Positions 1 through 10,074 of a stretch of 25,347 bases of DNA are shown here, in pieces; position 1 is the stretch's first letter; the number at the start of each line of letters is the position of its first letter. Source of the stretch: Chara braunii (lineage: Eukaryota; Streptophyta; Charophyceae; Charales; Characeae); the NCBI GenBank assembly GCA_003427395.1, contig BFEA01000198.1, positions 1,353,428 through 1,378,774 of the forward strand, given 5' to 3'. The notes below the pieces were generated by a model. The model saw nothing but the letters and a program-made list of their open reading frames with translations. It did no database searches and was not told the origin of the DNA. A program made the translations under genes and the position numbers.

Positions 1-265
1 TGGACACATATGTTCGACTAGGGGTTTGGGGTTGGCGGAAGGGGGGGCATACAACGGCGTAAGGGGAGGTAGGAGATGGTGGAAGATGGGGGGGGTGGGG
101 TTGGGGTTGTCGAACACCCAGTCGAAGTGGTGTGTCCATTTGACTCGCCGCGTGTCGCTGTCGCCGATGCCTGAGGTGACAGAGAGATAGACGCCTGTCG
201 TCTAACTCCAACCTCGTAAGAAATCGACGATGGCGAAAGCCATCGTTTTATGTCTGTCTGTCTTC

Positions 266-267
<2 letters not shown>
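1..267. other. Intergenic DNA without a gene
   Basis: G-rich on the given strand in its first half, with runs of 7 to 8 G. The open frames here run through the neighbouring (GA)n array and show no protein-like composition. No gene, RNA or transposon end was recognised. Confidence 0.6.

Positions 268-335
<68 letters not shown>
268..335. repeat. (GA)n microsatellite, about 34 units
   Basis: Uninterrupted GA dinucleotides, ended by an A-rich stretch. The Arg-Glu and Ser-Leu open frames across it are simple consequences of the repeat. It is one of three long GA arrays in the window (also 12233-12324 and 24223-24294). Confidence 0.97.
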
Positions 336-339
<4 letters not shown>

Positions 340-1154
340 GTTCTGTATAGATATGCATGTCGTCTCGACATGCATACGTCAACACCTTCCCACGATGTGA
401 CGATCCTGCAGGACGTCAACCAACCGCGACATGCGCCACGACGTGACACGTGGGAACTCAGACTCACACGATGACCAGGTACCGTCGCGCCCCATCTCGC
501 TGTGTAGTGGCGAAGTGGCGTGGCTTGCACGAAACCACCGCGTCGTTTCAGCCGCGGTAAACCAACGACACGAAAAAGATGAGAATAAAAAAAAAAAAAA
601 AAAAAAAAAAAAAACATTGCAGAACGAAAGTGAAAACACTGCGAAAAGATATGCAAACAAATACAAAAAAAACAAAACCGAAATTGAAAAATATATATAT
701 ATACATATTCTGTTCGTTTGTCCGGATCCGTGAACACGGACATCGTGCTGCAGCGACGTCATTCCTTACTACCGGCCCTACAGGGTCCCACATTCGAAAC
801 GGCATGTCGGGATGGGACTCGGTAGGCCGCGAAAAATCGGTCGTCCGACCAAAATACAGCGACCGCGACATACAGGTCATCCAAGGGTTTTCCACGGCGG
901 GGGGACCTGTGGTATAAGTCCAGGTGGTTGTAGAGGCTGGCTACTGGACATATGACAGGCCTGCCACCACCTGACCATTTGATCATCCCTATGTATTGCC
1001 TAACAGGTACCTTATAAGAAACCCTCCCACCCTTACTTATCATCACCATCCCTGGCACGTCCCTACTCCCAAGGTCCTACATGAGTATACCCAAAATCAT
1101 CACCCATTCTAGTGATTTTTGACCGAACAGTGGTTATAGGCACCAGGGCTAAGC
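336..1154. other. Non-coding stretch with palindromes and poly(A)
   Basis: Holds an 11-bp stem with a 3-nt loop at 352-376 (TATGCATGTCG/CGACATGCATA), a near-perfect palindrome centred on CCTGCAGG near 400-418, a run of about 28 A at 587-614 and a short TA run near 690. The minus-strand frame at 759-1058 (99 codons) matches no family I know. No gene is called. Confidence 0.55.
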
Positions 1155-1228
1155 AAACATCACTCGTTGTATGTTGCTCTTTATTTTAGACTTAATAAGA
1201 ATTTTGGTAATCCACTTTCCTAGGGAAG

Positions 1229-1455
1229 GTGCTGCCAAATTTTCTACTAATTCAAGGAGTTTGTAAATTTTAATTTGACTTAGTAGAAATTTTAGAAGCT
1301 TGCTGCCCTAGAGGACGTACTGCCAAAATTTTTAATAATTCAAATAGTTAAACAAAATTTGTCTTTGCAAAATCTATATATGCTTTGAATTTTATATTTG
1401 ACTTGGTAAAATTTGGGTAGCTCACTTTCCTAAAGGAAGTGCTACCGAAATTTAT
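1229..1455 (-). repeat. Three spaced copies of a TTTCGGCAGCACT-like motif in copy L
   Basis: Read on the minus strand, related sequences (AAATTT, then GGCAGCAC or GGTAGCAC, then a CCTTTAGG-like run) occur near 1440, 1320 and 1230, about 120 and 90 bp apart. They correspond to the three better-preserved copies at 8871, 8995 and 9112. They were probably tandem units inside the parent element. Confidence 0.6.
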
Positions 1456-2775
1456 ATAGTTTCAGGTAGTTAACTAAATTTTAGATTGTGAAAATGTTTC
1501 GAAGTTTAAAGGGGTTGTTGCCAAATTTTTCGCCAATCTCTAATACCAATTACGGATTGGTGACAATGAGAATAGTCGAGGAGTTAGATTATGAAATGGC
1601 GTGTATTCGGCATTCATTTCTTAACTATAGTAATGATTTTATGACATGTACTATGATGAAGCTCTATGATTCGTTCGAAGGCTCGACTAGTTTCGGTCTG
1701 TTATTATTTGATGACAAGTCAATTTACTACTTAACTTTACCTGTTTTTGCATTTCTAAAACCTTAGCCCACCGAGTTTTATATGTTTTTCTAGATTTTAC
1801 CCAAATTTCTTTATAAATTATATTTTTTTAAGACTGAGTATTTTTGTGGTGGGATGGTGGAAAATGTTTCAGACTTATGTGAGTAAGGCAGGATGTGAGT
1901 CGCAGAGAATGGTAGAGTTGACCCCTTTAGTGTGTGATATGTTATTGTTCAATTGGTGTGATCGCAAGTACGTGTGAAAAATGATCCATTAAGTCGCGAT
2001 GATTATTTGTGTTTGTGAGAGTGTTAATGAACAAACCACATCAAAATTTGTGAGAGTGATTGTCTGATGTCACACAACCTCTTTGTCTAAGTGATTGAAT
2101 CAGTTTATTCTGCGTGGTTATTATCATCACGAGCCAACACACATACACTTGTGCGCAAGAACCACAATAAGCTGCATGCTTACGTGCGCGAGACATCGCA
2201 TGTCAATGCATGCGTAACGACTTAGCTTCCTTGTTGGGAAGTGTTTTGTGAATAAGGGGTGTTTGAGACTAGAAGGTCAGAATGCCGCTAATTATAGAAC
2301 ACAACTTTTTGCTCGCAATGCAATCTGCATTGCTATTTTGCGCAGGGTTCACAGTAATGTGTAGCATACGAAGTAGCATGATAATAATTGGTCATACGTA
2401 TGAGCGCAATTGAATACTATGACTTCTTTTATTTATTCAAAACACTCACACTTTTTTACACAAGTTCGAGATGTCCACAAATATTGCTTGCTTATTTGTT
2501 GAATTTCCGTAGTTGGACGTTAAAATTTGTGGCGGTTGTGAAAGTCAAACCCCTTGATTTTCTCCAAGGCCTCTGAAGGTGTGACTTCCTTCTTCGATTG
2601 GAGGGTGTTTCACCGCCGATGTTTGCCTCAATTGACCTATCACTCTTTTGCGCAAGGTGCAAAAGAGGGTAGGACGTGCAACCAATTTTGAGATTGTCTA
2701 ACATCAGAGGAACAACCCTTCAAGATACGTGTCAGGCGACACTTGAGTGTCGGATGCGATTCTCAAAACCATTAA

Positions 2776-3528
2776 ACCATCACCCCACCGACCTAAATTT
2801 GCTTCTCTAGCCTTACTGACCGGGTTCTTAGGGGGGGACTGACAGACACAGGCGAGTCAGGTCCAAGGATTTTCAAGCGCAACTTTGACAATTTTTCGCA
2901 CTCGCAAGAATTGAAGAAAAAATTTAAAAATTTAAGATCTTGTAGATTATATTGTAATTTTTTTAGTAAAAAAATAAAATAAAAAATAAAATTGATATTG
3001 TGAAATGAATATCGTGCCATTTCATCGCATTTTTTATTTTTGCTACTCTACCAAAGGTGGATCAACGGGAAAAATATCCCAATTTTTGTGATTTTTTGCT
3101 TTTAGGAGGATGACTCAACAAGTCTTTTAATTGGTAGTTCTGTAAATTTAGTTGTGTTCTTTTCACAATAAATAGTTAAAAAAAATAAAAAATATTTAAT
3201 AACGTGAAATCTTCGGACCCTCCAATTTCCAGACTTCTTAGAGTATTGTGTTGGATGTGAAAAATTGTGAAAGTCGGCCAACGAGAAAAGTACCCCGACT
3301 TCCGCGATTTTTCACGTTCAATCAAGTACTTTAGGAAGTCTGAAAATTGAAGGGTCCGTAAATTTCATCGTGGTATTTCTATGAATTTTTTTTTTAAAAT
3401 AAAAATATTTGAACTGCAAAATAAATCGCAGGAGCAATTCGATGCATTTTATAAACTTGACACTCCGACTGTTCTCCCCACTGTGTTACCCGCCCCCTCA
3501 AATTTAGGACGGCGGGGGTAGCAGTGGT
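2776..3528. mobile_element. Non-autonomous TTAA-flanked DNA element nested in copy L
   Basis: The ends are inverted repeats. The left end begins ACCATCACCCCACCGACC and continues TAAATTTG. The right end on the opposite strand begins ACCACTGCTACCCCCGCCG and continues TCCTAAATTTG. About 24 of 29 positions agree allowing small gaps. TTAA flanks both sides (2772-2775 and 3529-3532). The inverted partner repeat has a single TTAA at 7831-7834 at the equivalent place and no insert, which serves as an empty site. There is no transposase. TTAA duplication is characteristic of piggyBac. A 3-bp TAA or TTA duplication, as in PIF/Harbinger, is equally compatible with these bases, so the superfamily is open. 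Confidence 0.75.
3203..3372. repeat. Long imperfect hairpin (about 75-nt arms) inside the nested element
   Basis: The arm from CGTGAAATCTTCGGACCC to GAAAGTCGG (3203-3277) is matched in inverted orientation by CCGACTT to GGGTCCGTAAATTTCATCG (from 3294). A loop of about 16 nt separates them. Flanking AT-rich sequence extends the symmetry weakly. Transcripts would fold into a long duplex, as seen for fold-back MITEs. Confidence 0.8.
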
Positions 3529-4147
3529 TTAAAAATCAAGTGGTCATGAGCACCACAAAGTACCTTATCGGTGCAACTACTAACGTACTCGTGCATGGTC
3601 AGTCCATATGATGAGGCTCGCCCTGCCTCATTATTTATACAAGTCTCACGCACGACATTTGAATCTTTGTGCACTGAAATAATTATGGGTTGAGTGGAAA
3701 AAAAAAACTAGGCATATCCTACATATAAGTTTCAATTTTTCATTTGACAGGTGTATCCATGGTTAGACTGGCGTGTTAGTCGACCGACCTCTAGGAAATC
3801 AGCATCTCAGACATCGATTCGCGCACGAGTCCGATTCGGGCGTTAATTGCACGTACCCCCTATGCTGTAACGAACGAAAAATGCCCTCAGTTAGGCCACC
3901 TCTGCGATTGCATACAAAAAACCTTCTTACGTGGCTCGGTAGCTCGGCGGGGATATGCCTATCTAAGGGATGGTAACAACTCCTATAGGTGGAGGTAAGT
4001 TATACCTCGTGAGACCCTATCTTGTCGTAAGGGTTTGCAAGAAGTATGGTCGCAGCACCACGCATTGAACGCTTTGTGTCGTAAACTGTCAAAATCATGC
4101 TTCACGCAGATGAGAGGGTCCCCGTGCGGACCGAAGCGCTCGACAAC

Positions 4148-7110
4148 GCACTTCCTATTTGATAAATATTTGCATCTTGAAATTGCAAGATGAACCATTA
4201 AACAACCAGTACCTTTCTCACACATTGGTCGCAGGTCCTGCGTGCATTAAACCGCTCTATTTTCGTTTTTAGCGGATAAATGTATTAGCAGTTTAATATT
4301 GCAACCTTAAACCACTAATTTATCTAAACTTATTTAGTAAAAGGTACAATTCTCAACTCTTTAACTCATCAAACCGGTGGTTGGCAGGCAAATACACCAA
4401 AGTCACACCTTTCGTACAGATGAAGGCTTTGAAATGCCTAAGAAAAACTTGTGGTTCGAAGTTGAAACTTTGAAACCTTGAGTCTGCACCAATATTTAAT
4501 GGACCTAAATAACACAAAGGAGGTTTTTACAATAAATCCTGATTTACAATTGTGTTGAAACCACAAAGCTTGTGTCAATAATGCTAGATTAGTTTACAAA
4601 GCAAACATTAATCACGGTTCAACTATCGAGTTTGAGTAAAACCTACTCAGTCCAGTTTATTGAGTCAAAACTTTTCATGGTTAAGTGACCACAATATGAA
4701 TCATTATGGCTTTCCCCTCGTTAATGGGGGAATCTTATCGGAACATTGAAGAGTTGGTGTGGTAGTAATAACTTAATGTGTGAAATCAAGATGTGTTGAG
4801 GTTATAATAGTGTAGATTTTGAAAAGCGATGACAAATGTTGAGTTTGAAATATGCCACAAGGATATGAGAAGTGTAATACTGCATTGCATTGCATAGGAC
4901 ACGTGAACTAAAAAAAAAACAAAAAAAACATGAGAACATAAATGCAAAAAAAACAATAACAATATAGGTAGATGTCTATTTTCAAGGAAGGGCATATCAA
5001 AACGGTAGAAAATGAAACATAACACCTGTCACAAAAAAAAAGTGTCATGCAAGATCTTCATTGTCGTATTATTTATTGTGGCATGGTGCTCAGCAAATAC
5101 TGGACGAATTGAGCGGGGAACAATGTTTATTGCCACAAATAGTTATTTGAACGCATTCAAATACACAAATGTGAGTTGTGCGGGATTATGTAGTTTTGTT
5201 CATGTGAAGCAACAATGCATACGTGCGGATATGATGTGATTGAAAGCATGGATATACTTGCAATCTATAAGGGAAGTCGTACAAAATATAAAGCTATTAT
5301 TATGAAAAACAACAAGAAAATAACATCGTTGCGTGTAGTCGGTGAGCAATGCAGGACATCATTCCCCTGAGTCCGTTGAGGTTGTTCGTTCCAGGTGAGT
5401 GTCTGTTTTTTGTATACTGGTTACAAAATAGTTTTGTTTTGCGATAGTGTTTTCCTCATGCCTTTGATATCTTTGACATTCGTTTGCATTTCTCTCCATA
5501 TCCTGCTGTTTTTTTTTTGTTTTTTTTCCCCTCTCTTCTCTCTCTCTCTTTATTTGACCCGAATAACTCTCCCCTTCCCTTGACTAATCGTGGTGAACTT
5601 ACTGGAAAAATTGGTTTTTACGGGCGACTGCAACATTTACATATTAGGTTGAACGGATAAAGCAGTCAAAGACTGTCAAAAATTCTAACTGTTGCAACCT
5701 TGCATGTTGGTTTATGACACCAAGATGCTTATATTTGCTATAGAAGGAGCATGTTACAATGTAAAGAACTTTGGACAGATACATTATGCGAATGAAGATG
5801 ACCTTCGATATTGGATAACAAATTGAAAATTGAAACCGGATTTATTTTTTTGGGAAATGTCATTCTTTTGTACTTGAATACCTTTACGTGTGTTGAAGAA
5901 ACGTTGCACGTTTTCTATATAATACAAAACTTATTTTGATAAGATGTGGTAAGATTGTTTCCAATTCGTCATTAGACTTTGTTTTCTCTTTTTCTCTCTC
6001 TCCCCACTCTTGGTTGATAAAACATCATATACTGGATACACACGAGAAAGCGTACGAGGATACAATCTTATATATTCCCACTTTACCTATACCTTTATTC
6101 ACCTCGTTCCTTTGCATGTGCATTGTCTCATACTCTTTTGCGTATGTACCCATGCATGTGCAACTTCTTGTTTACCTCCATAACTTCCTCCCCTATTCCC
6201 GACCTTTTCCGACCTTTTCTCTCTCACCCGTAAATGTTATTGTCATTGCTTCTACCTCCCTCCCTTAGCCTCGTATTACCTCTCTCCCTCACATCTCATA
6301 TCTCCTTCTCTCATCGTCCCGCTCACCAGCATGCACGCGTACCGTTTCTATGCTACACTGTGCACACGCGTGTGAGTATGTGGACGAGTGTATACATGTC
6401 TCTGTAAGTCATATTGCTGTGTCATATTTATCATTCATAACTGCACAAGATTCACACAAATGTGCTAGAAAGTTCCACTAGACTTTTACCGACTCACCAG
6501 GAGGTTGGTCCCAACAGTCTGCTCAACATGTGTTTGACTGATGGAGAAAAACTCACCACATCGCCCAGAGTTAGTGATACCCTTTTGAAAAGTTGTTGAC
6601 TTTATTAAGACCAACCTTACAATCCTAGCATACTATCTGCTATAACGAGAATGACAGTAAGTCTTTGTGTGTGTCTGTGTATGTGTTGTAGATTATCACC
6701 ATAACAGCCCTTGTTCCACCTAGATGAGTAGATCCAAAATCCAAACAGCTTTACAATGAAGCACATTAAAGATGAAAAAATCCAACAGTGAAACAATTTT
6801 ACCTTGATTACCTTTACTTTGACTTTTTTTGTACACCTCTTCTATTTTTCCTTACAACGTCTCTTTTGTTGTGCCTCTCACGTAGAAGGCTTGATAAGTT
6901 GATTGTGGTTGAGCGCGAGATGCTCACGCCTTGTATGTCATAAGAACTCACTCTCACGCTCTAAAGGGAAGCAAAGTAAAAGGGAATGTATATTCTTATT
7001 CATTTGTTTTTATATATTTGCTTATATTTTGTCTGTTCTCCTAGTAATGCTCACTCATATGCATTTAGTAGTAACAGACAAGAGGAGGGATGGAGGAAAA
7101 AGGTAGAGGG
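4148..7110. other. AT-rich spacer between the two inverted repeats, no gene
   Basis: About 3 kb with only short chance frames. It holds an imperfect hairpin at about 4272-4325 (GATAAATG...TTTATC), A-rich runs near 4910-4960 and 5030, and pyrimidine-rich tracts at 5490-5590 and 6170-6320. Several poly-T-rich frames translate to Phe/Leu/Ser strings without domain character. I recognise no coding gene, RNA gene or transposon terminus. Confidence 0.6.
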
Positions 7111-7830
7111 TGATGTCGAGCGCATCGGTCCGGCACTACCCAAGGGTAGCGCGGGACCCTCCCGACCGCGTCACGCAGGAGTTGGATTTCATTCCTCGTC
7201 GCGGTACATACATGGAGCTTCCGCAAGCCGCTCCGGCCGAGTGCGCCAGCTATACCTCTCGCGAGCCCCTACGACAGGATATGGCCTACGCGAGGTACGA
7301 CTTACCTCCACCTTACGGGAGCTGTCACCTCCCTTCGGTGGGCGTATCCCCCCCGAGCTACCAGTCCACAGTACGAAAGCTGATCAGTTGCAATTGCAGA
7401 GGTGGACCAGCCGAGGGCGTTTCTCGTTCGTTGTAGCATAGGGGGTACGCGCGGTAGCACGCCTCTATCGGACCCTCACGCGAACCGACATCTTGGGGGG
7501 CTTAGGTCCCAAGCGTGACTCGTCGCCGGTCGACTAGGACGCATCCCACACACCACACGCACACCAATATAAAGAACATAAAAGATAAAAACGTACGCAC
7601 ACATACATATATATACGGAACGACACAAAACAAACAACGCGATAACACTCCTAGCCCCTTAGTAGCCATCCCATAACTTTCGAACGTGGAAATCGGATAA
7701 GCGACGCGCGAGAGACTTGGTATAAACCCGCGCGGGCGCAGGGCTAACTCATATCGACTCACAATGCCGACGTACGTTAGCAGTCGCGAAGATGGCGTAC
7801 TATGTAGTGCCCATACTCACGCGGTCCTCG

Positions 7831-7834
7831 TTAA
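7831..7834. other. Empty TTAA target site
   Basis: In copy R the sequence GTCCTCGTTAATCTCAAGG aligns with the two flanks that in copy L surround the 753-bp insert. Only one TTAA is present here. This shows the pre-insertion state and supports a 4-bp (or 3-bp) target duplication. Confidence 0.7.
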
Positions 7835-8311
7835 TCTCAAGGTTCGCGTTTGACACTCAAGTGTCGGCTAACACGCGGCTTGAGGGTTAACCTCTCGACG
7901 CTGGACAACCGCCAAGTGCGGTTGAGAACCGCACCCTCTCCTGCACCCTTTGCAGAGTGGGTGGTACACAGCTTCATACCAGTGGTGGCAATCGTCTCTT
8001 ATCGCCCTGGGGACCAGCTCCACCATCTAGGGCCTGGAAAGAAGTCAAGGGGTTGGACTTTGACGGCTGCCACAGACTACAACGTCCAACTATAAAAATT
8101 AACAAGCAAAATCGCCCAGTAGATAAATAGGCATCCCAATGCCCATATATCAAATCAGGACTCGAGATAACAAACAAAAGGAGGGGGAAACATAACCCAT
8201 CAGGTATACACATCGTACGACACATGGTTGTCATTCTCACTGCCTCCAAAGTATGACCCATATACCAAGCTCCAGAATACTAACCTGCGTAGAACACAGA
8301 CACATACAATA

Positions 8312-8337
8312 ACCACATTGCCATACACCAATGTGGT
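8312..8337. repeat. Hairpin, 9-bp perfect stem
   Basis: ACCACATTG (8312-8320) and CAATGTGGT (8329-8337) pair perfectly around an 8-nt loop. It lies inside copy R. Confidence 0.85.
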
Positions 8338-8565
8338 CAACTTTACTGTCCCCTGTAACTCACACCACGCCTCACACACTAAAGCCCCAGTCATAGTTCA
8401 ACTTTCCATAAATCTCATAAGTTCTTTATAATGGTCATTTAAAAGAAGTCCGGTTAAAACCGCCAAAGAAACATATCAAATCACAGGGCTAGGACAATCA
8501 AGCTGAGGTACAGGTGTAAGCAAAGTTGTGTCGTGAGCCGACAGTTCGGCGATCAACCAACCGAC

Positions 8566-8584
8566 CTGTTATCAGTGATAACAG
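8566..8584. repeat. Near-perfect palindrome, 9-bp arms
   Basis: CTGTTATCA and TGATAACAG are separated by a single G. A symmetric site like this could bind a dimeric protein or be a chance fold-back. Confidence 0.85.
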
Positions 8585-8870
8585 CATATGATCCTCGTAG
8601 GATTAAACTGAAGCTAGTCAAAATCCTGAATCGAACGTCCAAAGAGGACCTGTATCATACGAGAGGTCAAAGTCCAAGCTAAATCATCAACGTATGGAGA
8701 TCAGATCTTCATGACACGTTCTCATTCAAGACTCTCATGACAACCAGACCTAGGTCTAATTCTAAGCCAGTGCCCAAAGAAACGTTAACCTATGACAGAA
8801 CCTCCCCCATTCAGAGTGGATCACTCGAATCGCCACCTATCATAATATAATCTATCTCCTCTAATCTAAG

Positions 8871-9145
8871 AAAATTTCGGCAGCACTCCCCGTAGAAAAA
8901 GTGACTTCTCATAATTTATATCAGCCCAAATATGGAAATATAAACAGTCTTCAACTTTTCAAAGTTAATTTTTGTCTAACTGCCTGAATTAGCAAAAATT
9001 TAGGCAGCACTCCCTTTAGAAACGGAGGCTCTTCATATCTTTACTAGGCCAAAGAGTCAGAAAAGTTGAACCCTGAAAATGACAAAATATGAATAACTCC
9101 CTGGTTTTGTGAAAATTTCGGCAGCGCTTCCTGTGGAGAAAGTGG
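8871..9145 (+). repeat. Three copies of an AAAATTTCGGCAGCACTCC motif, about 120 bp apart
   Basis: Copies start at about 8871, 8995 and 9112. Each has AAAATTT, then CGGCAGC or AGGCAGC, then a CTCCC or TTCC run, then TAGAAA or GGAGAAA. The intervals are about 124 and 117 bp, and sequence between the motifs is also partly similar, which suggests a decayed tandem triplication. The counterpart in copy L is at 1229-1455. Confidence 0.75.
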
Positions 9146-9407
9146 CTTACCAAGATTTATACAAGACCAAGTATAAATGAAAGATCACAGAAAATGCAGA
9201 AATTTACTAAGCAAAAATCGACTTAGGCGAGCAACTACAACAATTAACTATCAAACTGAAACTCATACTAAGTAGTAGCCTCACTAAGTCTCATGCCGGC
9301 CAAACCACTAAGGTAAGTACTATCACCAGCCCAAGTCAACTTAGCAGACAATAGTTCGTAGTCTTTCAATCATTTATCCCTTTATACCCAGCTTACATAA
9401 GGCATAA

Positions 9408-9443
9408 AGCTAGACCACCCAAACTTATGGAACATGTCTAGCT
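9408..9443. repeat. Constant-loop hairpin, copy 1
   Basis: Stem AGCTAGAC (9408-9415) pairs perfectly with GTCTAGCT (9436-9443). The 20-nt loop is CACCCAAACTTATGGAACAT. Confidence 0.9.
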
Positions 9444-9501
9444 CAATCATGGAGTATACACAAACACAGGGCACAACAACTTTTCTCTTCTTTGGGCATG
9501 T

Positions 9502-9570
9502 GACTAGGCCATCCTAACCGCCCTGAACTGTTTAGATATCCCAACTTTATATAATTGTCTTTACTTAGTC
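9502..9570. repeat. Constant-loop hairpin, copy 2 (degenerate)
   Basis: Loop-like core ATCCCAACTTTATATAATT at about 9537-9556 is bounded by AGA and TCT. An outer pair GACTA (about 9502) and TAGTC (about 9566) may enclose it. Similarity to the family is clear only in CCCAACTTTAT, so this copy is tentative. Confidence 0.5.
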
Positions 9571-9681
9571 TTTTGAGGTAACATATAACTGAGCCGATCA
9601 TCTTCAGCTCAAGACTCAGTCTGCCCCTTCGTACCACAAGTTTATTCTTAGTTAATACTTTTTTCAGTTGGTGATAAGCTA

Positions 9682-9720
9682 TAGTCAGACCACCCAAACT
9701 TATGGGACCCTGTCTGACTA
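9682..9720. repeat. Constant-loop hairpin, copy 3
   Basis: Stem TAGTCAGAC (9682-9690) pairs perfectly with GTCTGACTA (9712-9720). The 21-nt loop starts CACCCAAACTTATGGGACC. Confidence 0.9.
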
Positions 9721-9799
9721 GCCTATTCATAGATAGAATAATAGTAAAGTATAGCCAAGTTATAACCTTCTGGTTCCAGCATGTGCGAGGCGTTGGACC

Positions 9800-9829
9800 A
9801 AGACCACCCAAACTTATGGAACATGTCTT
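9800..9829. repeat. Constant-loop hairpin, copy 4
   Basis: Stem AAGAC (9800-9804) pairs with GTCTT (9825-9829) around the exact loop CACCCAAACTTATGGAACAT. Confidence 0.85.
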
Positions 9830-9903
9830 CACCCTCAGCCTGGTTCATTTCTCCCAAAGCCAAGGCAAAAAGAAATCGACAGAAACCCAAAGTAAACAAG
9901 GCC

Positions 9904-9936
9904 GCCAGACTACCCAAACTTATGGATTTGACTGGC
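9904..9936. repeat. Constant-loop hairpin, copy 5
   Basis: Stem GCCAG (9904-9908) pairs with CTGGC (9932-9936). The enclosed sequence is ACTACCCAAACTTATGGATT followed by TGA. Confidence 0.85.
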
Positions 9937-9978
9937 TCCTGAAAAACCATTCACATTCAGTTCTCACAAGTCATTGCA

Positions 9979-10012
9979 ACCAGACCACCCAAACTTATGA
10001 AACATGTCTGGT
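9979..10012. repeat. Constant-loop hairpin, copy 6
   Basis: Stem ACCAGAC (9979-9985) pairs perfectly with GTCTGGT (10006-10012). The loop is CACCCAAACTTATGAAACAT. Confidence 0.9.
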
Positions 10013-10041
10013 CCTCCAGGAAATTCAAAATAAACATAGCA

Positions 10042-10074
10042 CTGAGCCTTCCCAAACTTATGGAACTGGCCCAG
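10042..10074. repeat. Constant-loop hairpin, copy 7
   Basis: CTGAGCC pairs with GGCCCAG at 6 of 7 positions (one A-C mismatch) around TTCCCAAACTTATGGAACT. The proximal AGAC/GTCT of the other copies is replaced on both sides. Confidence 0.8.

Larger units (their letters stand above)
1155..4147 (-). mobile_element. Dispersed repeat, copy L (minus orientation), unclassified, LTR-like
   Basis: The reverse complement of this block is collinear with 7111-9250. Matching stretches include 3960-4140 with 7111-7330, 3529-3590 with 7770-7834, 2513-2765 with 7845-8090, about 1850-1920 with 8337-8410, and 1160-1450 with 8870-9250. After removing the nested 757 bp at 2772-3528 the arm is about 2.24 kb, against about 2.14 kb for the partner. 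No reverse transcriptase, integrase or transposase motif is visible, and no primer-binding site such as TGGTATCAGAGC. A long LTR or solo LTR is my best guess but unproven. Many CpG sites kept in the partner appear here as TpG or CpA, so this copy looks older or more methylated. Boundaries are approximate and alignments were made by eye. Confidence 0.7.
7111..9250 (+). mobile_element. Dispersed repeat, copy R (plus orientation), unclassified, LTR-like
   Basis: Collinear inverted partner of 1155-4147. It keeps far more CpG than copy L. For example CGTACGTTAGCAGTCGCG at about 7773 corresponds in L to a sequence in which several CG have become TG or CA. Open frames at 6986-7441 and 7110-7436 lie in its CpG-rich first part. 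They are not conserved as one frame in copy L, so I do not call them genes. The element contains the empty TTAA site at 7831-7834 and the triple motif at 8871-9140. The hairpin family beginning at 9408 follows directly and may be part of the same element, but copy L has no counterpart of it. Confidence 0.7.

Noticed and set aside
6986-7441. 151-codon frame in repeat copy R
   Set aside because: The matching part of copy L does not keep this frame open, and no gag or other domain is visible.
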